DNA from: Ostrinia nubilalis
Lineage: Eukaryota > Arthropoda > Insecta > Lepidoptera > Crambidae
DNA: 64,000 nucleotides
Direction: 5' to 3'
Assembly (NCBI RefSeq): GCF_963855985.1
Contig: NC_087093.1
Coordinates: 11,477,501 to 11,541,500 of the forward strand
The position numbers were made by a program, and so were the translations under genes. The stretch's first letter is position 1; each line of letters begins with the position of its first letter. A model generated the notes under the pieces. It ran no database searches. It saw only the letters and a program-made list of their open reading frames with translations, and had not been told where the DNA came from. Below are positions 33,108 through 44,932 of the stretch, in pieces.

Positions 33108-34752
33108 TGGGATTATAATTAATGTACATATTCTTCTGTTTAATACTAAAATAATTTCTGCATTCTAATACGAGTATATGTCAACAAAAACATAGTCTGC
33201 TGAGCGTACTTGCTTTGTAGTTGTATACCATATACCTGCGCTGGCACGTGGATTTGTTTGCGCTTCTAACAAGCCCGGACGGGCTACAGCGAGTAATTCA
33301 TTACGGAGCGAACAACAGGCCGCGGTTTTACAAAAAGCTGGCACATTTTTATAAGGCCACCACAAAATATAATACGTCAATATTATTTTGTTGATGGCTT
33401 TGTCGTACACGTTATGAGAGTTTTCGTTTAGGAGAGACAGCAATGATAAATCAACCTTGCATTTAATTACTTTAAGTTTCAATTCACTTCAGTAACCCAT
33501 TTGCGAAAAATCCAGCAGTTTACTAAACGACCTGTCCGTATACAGTCCCAACAAATATAAGCTTAGGGTTTAAAAAAAACGTATACCTTTTTAAAAATGG
33601 CCGCCGCAGTCAACTAGCTAGCTTCTACACGAATTTTTGGTTGCACATAGAATTCTGAGCGCTAAAAGTAGCCTCAGTCAGTCTTTGGATCTTCCTGTGA
33701 ATATTTTATTCAACTATTATTGAAACATTTGGAAATAATACAATGTTTTATAGTCTCCATTGTAGCTTATACAGACAGTTAAATACTCAGTCGCTTACAA
33801 ATTTGGTCCTATGAAACAACTGAGGAATAATTCGCTGAAATGGAATACATGTGATATAAAGGCTTAAGTACAGTCGACAGATCACACTAACATTTAGTAG
33901 CAAAACCGGCCTTATTTCAAGTACATTAAGTACTTCAGTGTTCAGCCGTATCACATTCTCGACAAAGGCAACTAACTTGCAGTTACGCAGCGGGGAGTAA
34001 CCGAGTGCAGGTAGATTTAACATTGCAAGTGCTTCATCCGATTAAGCACGTACAAGATGTCTCTAATATTAGAACCAGCTGGCATGAATGAAAGCTATGT
34101 GATCTGCTTAACCCATTTACTGCAAAGTTTAATTTAAATACTGCTTACATTTTAACATGACGATTATTTCGTAAAAACAAAATACGAGAAAGTTAAAGCG
34201 CTGTAAAATTGTAAATATTAATAAGTAGTTTTTGAATATGGGTAAAAAATGATTGAAAACTAAGTTTTAGAACTCTACTGGTTCTCGAGGAGGGTTTCTT
34301 CCAATTTAGTTTTGAAAAAGTACACGATCTTCTTTCATTCAATATTCATACTAAATATTTCCAGAAATACGAGTATCTTTAGAAATGACGCTTCACTTCT
34401 CAGAAATCCATAAGACTTTCAGTATGAACTGTTTCACTAATTAAAGAGGTTACACAGAAAAGTCTTAAAGTAAAATCCGAACGCTGAAATCAGGTTTAAG
34501 TTCTATTGTGCAGATAAGAGAAAAGTAACGAGTTTAGGAAGTTAATTAACGTTGACTTTAAGATGCTAATTTAAAAGAAGAGTGGCAGAATGTACAAAGG
34601 AGCCGGGACAAAGAAACTAACCTGACGGCTTTCCGCCGAAGTTTACTTATAACTTACCGTTACACAGTCTTTTGAGTTTAACTCGATCTTTAAGATGAAG
34701 TTTGAACACAAAACATTGTTTTATGGCATCAAAACTACCTCTTCAGGACTAG
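33108..34752. other. Non-coding stretch, nothing recognised
   Basis: AT-rich with a slightly GC-richer patch at about 33190-33310. The 105-codon minus-strand frame there has no recognised motif. Confidence 0.35.
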
Positions 34753-34754
34753 TA

Positions 34755-34967
34755 GGGGAGACTGAGGTGAGTTCTAATAGAGAGTTGTAACATTGACGAT
34801 TTTTTGGAACTTGTTAACTGCTAGCGAGCTTGTAACAGTGCGCGTATTTTAGCTCAAGTTTCGAGCTACCAAATGCACGCTGTTGCGAGCGAGCTCATAG
34901 TTAAATAGTTTTCCAAAAATCGACAATGTCATAACTCTCCTGTATTACAACTCACCTCGGTGTCCCC
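34755..34967. mobile_element. Short relative of the pogo-type relic
   Basis: Ends GGGGAGACTGAGGTGAGTTC and 'aactcacctcggtgtcccc', with TA on the left and TG on the right. It shares the 'gagagttgtaac/cataactctcct' subterminal phrases with 20174-21433, so it is a probable deletion derivative of the same family. Confidence 0.6.
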
Positions 34968-35410
34968 TGCTGAACTTCCCTTAATAGCAATTAAAATATA
35001 ATACGAAATGGAACGTGCGTAGTGAATATTTCTTTTTATTCATCAGATCTTGTGGAATTTTATTAATCGTATTATGTTTAAATAGCAAGAATTTTTTATT
35101 GCGTAATAGCATAATATCTTTGTAAGCACTCGTGAATTTCAAAGCAAGGTCACATAAATATAGAATAAGACGGAGAAAAATCTATGCTCATACCTTTTGA
35201 GAATTTGATGTGTAAGAAAATATACGAATGCCTCTTTATGTCTCTAAATGTGGGTTTTAATCGAATCGACACGACTCTATACTTACGCACGTATTTCACT
35301 TTATTTCAGATCACATTTGATTACCTATATTGCAGTCATTTTTTAATAGGATATCGACTGTGACGGTGCATATCACAGTTATTTGTTTAGGGTACCTAAT
35401 ATAAAAACTA
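34968..35410. other. Non-coding stretch, nothing recognised
   Basis: AT-rich. Nothing supportable. Confidence 0.4.
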
Positions 35411-35570
35411 CTAGCGGCCGCCTGGCCCCGTTTTACCTCCTTGGGGGTGAAGTTTCGTAAAATCCGTTATTAGCAGATGTCTACTTACACCCTGCCTATA
35501 AGGAACCTACCTGCCTTTCAAGTTTGTAGATGTTATAGTTTCTGAGATTTTGTGATTAAACTAACTGAAA
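35411..35570 (-). mobile_element. Helitron-like end, minus orientation
   Basis: Opens with CTAG and GCGGCCGC, then 'ccccgttttacctccttggg' and 'gatgttatagtttctgagat', the complement of phrases in the plus-strand copies near 4.0 and 6.3 kb. Confidence 0.55.
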
Positions 35571-36438
35571 ATGTCTTATGAATTCATAAACCATCCGAGT
35601 ATACATATAGAGATAAAACGTGATCACGTACAGTCTCTCATTCGATGGCCTTCCATCGTCTGTCACACACGGCGCGACGTCACCCAGTGCTGGCTTTGAC
35701 GGAAATTGATGTGTCACTTCATTCACGACTGTCTATTGTTCCAATGATTCAGCTGCATTAAATGGCTGTTCTGGTGGATGTGGTTTGAACACGCTTCTTT
35801 GGTTATTAGCAGCTTTGGTAGACGAAATTGCGGTCGTTATGAAAACAGTGCCGTGTACAATCTATTGGATTGCTTGTATTGTAGTGACGTTCAATAGTAA
35901 CATATTAAAAGTTATCTTTGATTAATCCAGATCAAAGCCGAAATTAATGCTCGGTTAACAAAAGTACCCGGATAGCTATAGTCCGCGAGGAATGGCGCCG
36001 GATTGCAAAGATCATCACTGATCGTGATTCACAAAGATGGCCACGACCAGTGACCACTCAGGCAAGAGTGTACCGACTGGAAAGAAGAAGAGCAAGAAGA
36101 ATATTTGATTAAATAAGCCATGACTTTGAAGACATAGGTTCCTTTCTACAGTATCTCTACGCACGTTTTTGGCACTTCTTTATTAGAAAACAACATTTAA
36201 GTATGCGCATAAGTTCCAATTGAATTAGAGGGGTAAGCACCCTTTGTATTGTCTTGAGTTTAATACTGCAATGTTTTCAAAAGAATGACCTTCTATTCCA
36301 CGGGTCACTGACTTCTCAAAAAGGATAATACAATTGGGAAAAAGGTCAACACGAAATGCCAAGACAGGAGTAGTATGTCGTCCCATTTTAACCTGATACT
36401 GCAGCACCCACGGCCAAATTGTCAGAGGGTGCCCTCTC
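35571..36438. other. Non-coding stretch, nothing recognised
   Basis: Includes a balanced patch at about 35640-35720 with GACGTCAC. The minus-strand 78-codon frame near 36.3 kb has no motif. Confidence 0.35.
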
Positions 36439-37052
36439 AGACGCATAACATTTTTCATCATAATTTAGTTTGGGATAACAGTATTTGCATAAAGTTTTTT
36501 CGCATAAACTTTGATATGCATAGTTTTCTAAATGCATAATGGTTTCTTAGGCATAATAATAACTTTCTCTAATTTTCAATACTATAATTTAAATAATCAT
36601 AAATGTAAAGAACATAATTTTTATATACATAAAGTTTGTTTTTAATAAAATACTATAAACATAATGTAATTATTTATAACATTTAAAGTCATAAATATTG
36701 TCTATAAGAGCAACCAACATTGAAGAGTAAATAATTATGTATTTGTGATGTTGCGAACGATCCTCCTTCCACCTTTATACTCTTTCGGCCTATAGATTTG
36801 CAAAAACTAAATTCTCTGTATCATTGTCATTTTTGTTCTTAACTTTTGACCTGTCTCTTAGAAAACTTAAGCTCGTGAAAATACATTCTGTTTGATCTCG
36901 AATCCCTCTTATCTATTATAACGCACATATTATACAGCCCACATTTCTTTTACAACATTAAGCTTGCCTGGTCTGAAATTATGTAGATCCCGACTGGCCG
37001 TGGTCTCTTCCACGTGGTACTAGTCTGCCCTATACTAGAGTGTAATTTAAAA

Positions 37053-37240
37053 GCCGGAGGCGCGGAGGGAGTGCGGTCCTCGCTCGCTGTAACATATATC
37101 CGGCAGCCGTGCGAGCTGGAGCGGCTGAGGCTGGTCGCCGAAGGCGACCAGCAAGCCGAAGCTGCGGAAGCGAGCATGGCATGCCGGGTATATGTTACGC
37201 CAGAGCGGAAGGACCGCACTTCCCGCAGCGCCGGAGATAA
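37053..37240. mobile_element. GC-rich palindromic insertion
   Basis: 'ggaggcgcggagggagtgcg' pairs with 'cgcacttcccgcagcgcc', the 'gtaacatatatccgg' phrase pairs with 'ccgggtatatgttac', and the centre folds on GGTCGCCGAAGGCGACC. It lies immediately left of the TGCTTGC satellite and contrasts sharply in composition with its AT-rich host element. Confidence 0.6.
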
Positions 37241-37251
37241 GGCAATCCTAA

Positions 37252-37490
37252 TGCTTGCTTGCATCCATGCTTGCATGCTTGCTGCTTGATTGCATGCTTG
37301 CTGCTTGCTTGTATGCTTGCTTGCTGCTTGCTTGCATGCTTGCTGCTTGCTTGCAGGCTTGCTTGTTTGCATCCTTGCTTGCATGCATGCTTACATGCTA
37401 CCTTGCAGCTTGCTTGCATGCTTGCGTGCTTGCTGTTTGATTGCATGCTTGCTGCTTGCTTGCATGCTTGTTTGCATGCTTGCTTGTCTA
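37252..37490. repeat. TGCTTGC-type microsatellite/minisatellite
   Basis: About 240 bp of irregular TGCTTGCATGCTTGCTGCT units. It is low complexity and open in several frames, which creates Cys/Leu/Ala-rich or Gln/Ala/Ser/Lys-rich frames on the two strands that should not be called genes. Confidence 0.95.
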
Positions 37491-37805
37491 TTTATATTTG
37501 TTAACATTATGGTATTTTGTATATTATGAATGGTAATATTTATGGCATTGGTTTAGATGCCAATAAATGTTATGCCTAGAAATCGTTATTAAAAAAACGA
37601 GAATACAGAAAAAATATATACTAAAATATTATTATAATAAAAGTGGTTATGGCAAAAAAATATATGCCTTATGATTTATTCTGTATGAACGTTATGCGAA
37701 ATGATGGGTATGCCAAAAAACTTTATGCACTCTTAAATTATGACAATATTTTTTATGCAACCGAATATGGACCCATTGTCAGATGGCCATAATTTATATT
37801 CAAGA

Positions 37806-37960
37806 CTAGCTGCCCCGGCGAACTTTGTACCGCCTAGGTTCTTTAGAAATAATGTAGGATTCTAATGGTGAAAGATTTTTTCAAATCGGTCCAGTAGTTT
37901 CGGAGCCTATTCAATTCAAACATACAATCAAATCTTTTCTCTTTGTAATACTAGTTTAGA
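37806..37960 (-). mobile_element. Helitron-like end, 'CTAGCTGCCCCGGCGAAC' type
   Basis: Begins CTAGCTGCCCCGGCGAAC, complement of the right ends at 42440 and 44579 ('gttcgccgggtcagcta'), and runs through 'tttcaaatcggtccagtagt'. Orientation minus. No coding. Confidence 0.55.
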
Positions 37961-38287
37961 CGACCATGTACACCAGTCCTAATAGTGAATGATATAACCG
38001 AAGTAGGATAATGTTGTTATTTAATAAGTATTATGTCATAAAACGGGACGTTAATGCACATCAGAGGCATTAGCACAAATTTGCATATTACACTAACGTT
38101 TGCACCAGAGCCGGCATAAACGCTTTACGCAATTAAAATAAGCTTTCAGATGAATTAACGCGATTAAACACTGTTGTTTAACCGTTACGGCTTGTTGCCA
38201 GTAAAATATTACAGCTTGCGGACGAGTGATGTCGGTTTATTGGTGATAAACGGGGAATCGATTAAAACTTACTCGATTATAACGATA

Positions 38288-38576
38288 CTAGCTGTGCCCG
38301 TGACTTCGTCCGCGTGGAATAATGACTGGGTAGAAAAGCCTAAGAAATCATCGTTCTACCTTAAAAAATATGAATTTCCACACATAAAAACTTAAAAGGC
38401 AATATTTATTTATATCTAATCAAAAGCCTAAAAAATAAGATTTTAGCTTTAGAAATGACAATACTTTCATCCCCCTTTACAACCCCTTTTTCGTATTAAA
38501 AAGAAGCCTATGTTCTTTCTCAGATTTCATTTTAACCGGTTCAGTCGACAGACAGTTACTTTCGCATCTATATATA
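38288..38576 (-). mobile_element. Helitron-like repeat, minus orientation
   Basis: CTAGCTGTGCCCGTGACTTC at the left and 'cagttactttcgcatctata' at the right, the same pair of terminal phrases as the elements at 5926-6160 and 18046-19162. Confidence 0.55.
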
Positions 38577-38818
38577 TAAAAGAAAGTCGTGTTAGTTACT
38601 CCACTTATAACTCAAGAACGGCTGAACCGATTTAGCTGAAAATTGTCAGGGAGGTAGTTTAGAGCCAGGAGAAGGACATAGGATACTTTTTATCCCGTTC
38701 GACAGCATTCCCGTGTGACTTGACATGAAACGTCAGTCACTATAAAACGTGGTATAACAAAAAAGAATCAGACTTGGAATAAAAAACCACGCGGGCGAAG
38801 CCGCGGGCGGAAAGCTAG
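38577..38818 (+). mobile_element. Helitron-like repeat, plus orientation
   Basis: Starts 'aaaagaaagtcgtgttagtt' and ends with hairpin GCGGGCGAAGCCGCGGGCGG then AAAGCTAG. The first 140 bp are almost identical to 44390-44520, but the right ends differ, so the two copies share a 5' part and have different 3' parts. Confidence 0.6.
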
Positions 38819-39442
38819 TTTATAATATTAGTATGGATTCGTGATCATAGTCTAATAATAGGCGCGGTGGCTGTGACGTGAGACAATGCTTTCAAATTAA
38901 ATGGATTACCATATAAGGGACTTGCTTTAGAATCCATTGTACGATGGCCATCATGTGTGTTATGTATCGATTTCAATATAAACAAAAATAACATCTATAT
39001 GTACGATTTGTGTCTATACTATACATACATAAATCCCACTATTTTAGCGCTAGTCTGCTAAAATTGAACGATTAAGAAGAAAAATAAGAGGTGTAGGTGT
39101 TTCCATGTGGGTGCTATCTATGAATAGAGGGAAAATATCCACCATTAAATATGTAGTATCCTCCTATCAAGTTACTCAGATGATGGCCTTATTCGACCTC
39201 AGTTTTCAGAATAACAAGTAAACATGACTAATTCCATGAATAACCAAAGCAAGGCTAAACGGGTCATCTGCTGGCATCGATCCCGTGACGTCACGGGCGA
39301 CGCACAGTCGCGCCGCCCCGTCGCCGACGCACCCTCCGAGCTGAAGACGACCTCAATTTAATGTTTATAATATTATTCCAATGGAATAAGAAAGATACAT
39401 GGAGAATAGTCGATTAAGATTACTGAGGTAGTGTACACTGTA
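38819..39442. other. Non-coding stretch with a CRE-centred palindrome
   Basis: CCCGTGACGTCACGGG at 39282-39297 is a perfect 16-bp palindrome around the TGACGTCA CREB/ATF core, followed by about 60 GC-rich bases. The rest is AT-rich. Regulatory role is inference. Confidence 0.3.
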
Positions 39443-39546
39443 CAGTCAGCGTCAAATACATAGTTACTTTGTGACACTCAAAAGCCAAAAAGTTCGCTGT
39501 CAACTATTTAGACATTTTGGGTGTCACTAACTATTTGTCGCTGACT
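39443..39546. mobile_element. 104-bp MITE, 'CAGTCAGCG' type
   Basis: CAGTCAGCGTCAAATACATA on the left pairs with 'ctatttgtcgctgact' on the right, with 'gtgacactcaaaa' against 'ttttgggtgtcac' inside. Small palindromic element. Confidence 0.6.
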
Positions 39547-39618
39547 AGGTACTTATTACAGAAACATAAAGCCGTGTAATGTAATCCACCGTGTAATGTA
39601 ACACTACGAGCATTAAAT

Positions 39619-41004
39619 TAGTCCAGTCAATAAAGCATTATAGATGAAAAACTGTAGAACACAATTTCTGACTTCAGGACTTTATTTAGACTAGTTAGGA
39701 GGTGAACATAGCGAAAGTCCCCGCCCTTAGCCCTTGAGCCGGCGGGGAGAGGGGGGTTTAAAGGTGCCACTTTTCGGTTTTTCGCTTAATTCTCGAAAAC
39801 TATGCGTCCTAGTGACATGACTACTATGAACCAAAAAAAGCTTATTCAATTTGCTACAGGTGAGATAGTCAAGTTTTTCTATAAATTGTATAGTTTTCGC
39901 GGCATCTGCTCTAGAAGGTCTGTAATATTGGAAATTTTATTTTTGTCTTACATGTTTCCATCAGGAGAAAATCGACTAAATCAACATTGAGCTAATATTC
40001 TAGACATGCGGGAGCATGTTAAGCCTAGTTCCAGGGAGGGTACTGCACCGTGCGTATATTTAGACGAACCAATTGGAGCCACTTTTGACTCCTCATCTCT
40101 CAAAAAGTACTGTGCATTAACACTTCAAATTTGGCTCATGTGTTGAGACTTGCAAGATAAACATCAGCTTCAAATTTCATAAATATACCTCAAACTGTTC
40201 TTTAGGTATTGACGTCTAAAAATCTACATGGCTGACCTATAAGACTAAATTCTAACCACTTCCAGATGACCTCGAAGGTTCAAATTTGGCATCCAGATAT
40301 GTAGTTGTGTAAATACAAAGGAACAAATAAAAAACCAGTAAATTTTAACATTTCACAGGTGATAGATAGATTTAAGTGGCTTAATGTCGATTTTTGAACG
40401 TCAATACCTAAATAACCGTTTGATGTATATTTATGAAATTTGAAGCTGATGTTTATCTTGCAAGTCTCAACACATGAGCCTAATTTGAAGTGTTAATGCA
40501 CAGTGCTTTTTGAGTGATTTTGAGTCAAAAGTGGCTCCAATTAGTTCGTCTAAATATACGCACGATGCAGTCCCCTCCCTGGAACTAGGCTTAACATGCT
40601 TCCGCATGTCTATAGTGTTTGCTCAATGTTGATTTAGTCGATTTTCTCCTGATAGGAACATGTAAGACAAAAATAAAATTTCCAATTTTACAGACCTTCT
40701 AGAGCAGATGCCGCAAAAACTATACAAGATATAGAAAAACTTGACCGTCTCGCCTGTAGCAAATTGAATAAGCTTTTTTTGGTTCATAGTAGTCATGTCA
40801 CTAGGACGCATAGTTTCCGAGGATTAAGCGAAAAACCGAAAAGTGGTACCTTTAAACCCCCCTCTCCCCGCCGGCTCAAGGGCTAAGGGCGGGGACTTTT
40901 GCTATGTTCACCACCTAACTAGGTTAAATAAAGTCCCGAGGTCAGAAATTGTGTTCCACGGATTTCTCTCTACACCGTCGTTAAGGCATTCATTGACTGG
41001 ACTA
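39619..41004. mobile_element. 1.39-kb long-arm foldback element, copy B
   Basis: Sister of 7473-8859: the same TAGTCCAGTCAATAAAGCAT ends, arms of about 600 bp and the same spacer, at 1386 bp almost the same length. Its own 3-bp flank duplication is AAT (39616-39618 and 41005-41007). Different duplications at the two sites show two separate insertions, not a segmental duplication. No protein is credibly encoded. Confidence 0.85.
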
Positions 41005-41007
41005 AAT

Positions 41008-42283
41008 GTAAAATTCTACACTATTGCATACTATTTCCATTACATTACACGATACATTCCATTACGCGTTACACTCTTCTGGACCCGGTTTAAGATGCAG
41101 TGTTTAGCTGAATAAGCTAAACTTTTTACTAAGATGCACCTCATGATTTATAGGAACTTCTTCAACGACTTAATTTGAGAAAATCGAGCAAGCATAGCTA
41201 CTGTCAAATCAAGCAATCTCCTCAACCGATCTGTGAGTAGGTAGTAGAAAAATGTGAGTAAAACGCAGCTTGGTTGATCGTCAGCCATCAAGATGATGAG
41301 GAAAAACAACGGCCGGGAGCAGATTAAAAGGCTTAATGCACCAACACAGTCGTGAAATCGGATTGTCCAGACCAATTCCTTTGAAAACAAGCGGGAAAAC
41401 ATGTTGAATTACGTCTAATCTCCTAGCTATGTTAACATTACATTTACAGTTGATTTGATGTGCACCAGAGCATAAAATCTTTAGTAGGACTTACGTTACT
41501 CGATAATGAAATATCCCAGACCTAGCAGAAAGGGACATTTACTCGGAATGACCTTTTAGCGGCTTAATTTCGTTTGAACATCGGGAACGAACTAATTAAA
41601 CTGTCAAATGACAGGGAAAATTTCGTGAGCAACCTTGAATGTCGCCTGTCTGTGTGTTCCGGTGACCTAGAGGGAGGGTGACGTCACGGGTTCGGCGCCG
41701 TCGAGTCGCGCCCTATAGTCGCCCGCCACAAAGTATCTAAAGGTGGGTATCCACTATTTTCACGAGCTTGGGCTCTGCAATCCTGGAACTGCTCCAATGA
41801 CGTTCCTACGCCAAAGATCTTCGCCTATTTTACTCGGGTCACGTGAATCTTTGCAGGAATTAAGAGTGCTATAGAGGCTATAAAACATTATGAGTAACAG
41901 TAACTAGCTACCCCATTTCGAGTACACCTTACCTCTTTCCAAATAATTATTACGACTCTAGGTTTCAGCCCTTTTAAAACTCCTCATTAACATGGACTTA
42001 AACAATAACCACGTAAGGAGTTTGTTATAACTGTAAACAAGAAACTTCCTAACGAAACTCTCGAATTGAATAAAAGTTACATCATGGTATATAATTGTCT
42101 ACGAATGTATGATAAAGTTTTGTTATTTCGCCATTCTGTGAAGTTGCTAATTTTCAGTTACGTGTTGTTCGAACTTAATTGTCGATAGTTGCAAAACTCC
42201 TAAAAGCAGCATATATTTAGCTTAGCTGGTGAAGTTAGTGGGAGGAATATTAGTGATTAGTGCTACTACTCAATAAGTAAATC
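41008..42283. other. Non-coding stretch with a GC-rich island (41590-41745)
   Basis: The island contains CTGTCAAATGACAG, a 14-bp palindrome of TALE-homeodomain-like half-sites, and TGACGTCA at 41679-41686. It matches no repeat here. Otherwise AT-rich. Confidence 0.28.
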
Positions 42284-42456
42284 TAATATAAAAATGAAAC
42301 CCGTTTTCCGTTGTCACGACATAACATGAAAACGGCTTGACCGATTTGGCTGATTTTTTTTTGTAGTTTTCTAATACTCTGTACAAGGTTTTTACGGAAA
42401 AAAATATAAAGAAAATCTCTACACTAAGGCGGTACGAAGTTCGCCGGGTCAGCTAT
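42284..42456 (+). mobile_element. Helitron-like repeat, 'TTCGCCGGGTCAGC' end
   Basis: Contains 'aacggcttgaccgatttggc' and ends 'gaagttcgccgggtcagcta', the same right end as 44579 and the complement of 37806. Oriented plus. Confidence 0.55.
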
Positions 42457-43290
42457 ATTCTAATAATTATCTTCATACTCGAAGGTACTGTTTGCACTAA
42501 TTTAAACATTTCAACAGTATGACCTCAGATATAAGCGTAGTGAGACGTAGAGTCATTTGAAACTCAATGAATATTAATAATAATGTTCAAACTACGAAAT
42601 TGTTCATTTAACAGCTAAACGTTATTGACTTTCAGATAGGTAACGTTTCATTTTGGCTCGATAAAATCAAGATGTTACTTCACAGGTTTTCAAAACTCCG
42701 CCGAAACGTAAACCACATCGATGTGGCCAGAGTAAAAAAGTCGTGAATGGAAAAGTTGTGGGCTGAAAGGTTCTGGAATGCCAGCGGCGAATTACAAGTA
42801 CCGCTTTTGAAATTGCAAACGTGTTTCGGCTACGACCACTGATCATGGCTCTCGTCTGGCCCTTTCCCTTATTAATTTATTTACTCAATGTGCAAAAATG
42901 CCTGAGATTTATTACTTATATACTACTCCTGTGTTCTAGTCGAATTTTACACAGACACGGGTAAGCAAAATTACTGTAAATAGTATAAAACAGAGTCGCT
43001 TTCCCCTGTCTATCCCTATGTATGCTTACGCAACGGATTTTGATGCGGTTTTAAATAGAAAGAGTGATTCAAGATGAAGGTTTGTATACTTAGCACCCTT
43101 GCGAGGCCGGAGCGGGTCGCTAGTATTGTATAAGAACAAAGTAGGTACTCGATTAAAATTAGATTTGTCTTTCAGTCGGATTAATAACCTTAAAAGGAAT
43201 CAGTCAAATAATATTTCCTAGACTACTTAGATCTTGACCAATAAACTCTTTCCAATATCAAAATGTCTAATTGGTTACTAAGTCTATATA
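42457..43290. other. Non-coding stretch, nothing firm
   Basis: AT-rich with a balanced segment at 42690-42870 that includes the palindrome CCACATCGATGTGG. No repeat shared elsewhere. Confidence 0.3.
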
Positions 43291-43292
43291 TA

Positions 43293-44387
43293 CAGTGTGA
43301 GTCACGTTAAAGTGTACATATGAAAATAGATGAAACTAGAGCTGTTTTTATCGACAAAAAAGAGGTCAAAAGATTTTTGAAATTTTTTTTTAATTTTTTA
43401 TAGAATTTTTTTTCTTCCAATTACTTATTGTAAGGAAAACGTAATAACTTTTAAACAAAGCGGTATATCCTGATAAAATAAAAACAGTAATAATGCTAAA
43501 TAACAGGCGATACTAAAAAATACATAAAATACACAAAAAAAAGGCCAACAAATAATAATAAAATATACTTTTTGAAAAAAATTCGTGTTTATTTTGTTAT
43601 TTGATAAATTTCTCCAAAAAATGCCCGTATAACCGGGGGTTTTTATTACTTTGTATTATTTTCTATCGTATTACCTTTGTAAAACCAAAAATCGCATGTC
43701 TCTATCCCTATCACAACGTTTGCAATGATGGTTTGAACTAAGCCTCTCCGGGCGCGCCATTCAACGCTTCGTTAACAACGAAACTGAAAATGGCTCTAGA
43801 TTTGTAATTTTGATAAAGACAAGTTAGATTTCAAATAAAAACAAAAGATTTCGAAGTAAAATAAGCATTTTAGTTACAATTAAAATTGTCTCTACCTGTA
43901 TCGGAGAATAATGTTGTGGTAGGCCTGTGTTCAAACGATCATAGCAAATGTTGTGATAGGGATAGAGACATGTGATTTTTGGTTTTACAAAGATAATACG
44001 ATAGAGAATAATACAAAGTAATAATAACCACCTGTTAACGGGGCATTTTTTTGAGAAATTTATCAAATAACCAAAAAAATACGAATTTTTAAGCAGATTT
44101 TTTTCAAAAAGTATCATTTTTTATTATTTGTTGGCATTTTCTGGGTATTTTATGTATTTTTTCAGTATTGTCTGTTATTTAGCATTATTACTGTTTTTAT
44201 TTTATCAGGATATACCGCTTAGTTTAAAAGTTATTACGTTTTTTTTTACAATAAGTAATTGGAAGAAAAAAAATTGAATAAAAAATTAAAAAAAAAATCT
44301 CAAAAATTTTTTGACCTCTTTTTTGTCGATAAAAATAGGTCTAGTTTCATATATTTTAATATGTACACTTTAACGTGACTCACACTG
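43293..44387. mobile_element. 1.1-kb long-arm foldback element with TA duplication
   Basis: Ends CAGTGTGAGTCACGTTAAAG and complement; TA on both sides (43291-43292 and 44388-44389). Arms of about 450 bp run almost to the centre, where about 190 bp are unpaired. No transposase. The 97-codon minus frame is arm sequence. TA duplication suggests Tc1/mariner mobilisation. It is inserted at the left edge of the Helitron-like copy at 44390. Confidence 0.85.
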
Positions 44388-44389
44388 TA

Positions 44390-44579
44390 TAAAAGAAAGT
44401 CGTGTTAGTTACTCCACTTATAACTCAAGAACGGCTGAACCGATTTAGCTGAAAATTGTCAGGGAGGTAGTTTAGAGCCAGGAGAAGGACATAGGATACT
44501 TTTTATCCCGTTCGAAATAAAAAAAAAGTCTGCTTATTTATTGCCATTAAGGCGGAACAAAGTTCGCCGGGTCAGCTAG
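44390..44579 (+). mobile_element. Helitron-like repeat, plus orientation
   Basis: Opens 'aaaagaaagtcgtgttagtt' like 38577, and closes 'gttcgccgggtcagctag' like 42456. The upstream TATATA that precedes the 38577 copy is here split by the foldback element. Confidence 0.65.
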
Positions 44580-44932
44580 TTTGAAATAAAACAAAGTACT
44601 ACGAACCTACCAAAGGTAGCAGCTTGTGGTGTTATTGGATAAGTTGGGGGCTTGTGTTGAGCCCTTACAGGTAAGCAATATAAACTTCGAGCTGTACCGA
44701 CTTGTTACACCACCACAAACTTTAAAACATTTTGTTCTGTATAAATAAAATCGTTGGAAACTAAAAATAATATCCGCGCTCCTAGTTTCGGAAGCTACTA
44801 AGGAGTAGTTTAATCTCAAGTCGTATTAAACTTTATATCTTTCAGAACTTCTCGACATTGGTTTAGTATCTTAAATATTATATTATAACTCCTACTCGTT
44901 TCTTTTTTAATGTGTGGGAATATAATAGTCGT

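Larger units (their letters stand above)
36439..37762. mobile_element. AT-rich foldback element built on 'GCATAA' motifs
   Basis: The left part (36439-36560) repeatedly reads (T/C)GCATAA, for example 'tttgcataaagttttttcgc'. The right part (37650-37762) reads the complement, for example 'gccaaaaaactttatgcact'. The two flank about 1 kb that holds a GC-rich palindrome and a satellite. Arms are imperfect and ends are not exact. Confidence 0.45.

Noticed and set aside
37195..37529. Cys/Leu/Ala-rich and Gln/Ala/Ser/Lys-rich frames on both strands.
   Set aside because: Translations of the TGCTTGC satellite; low complexity in every frame.
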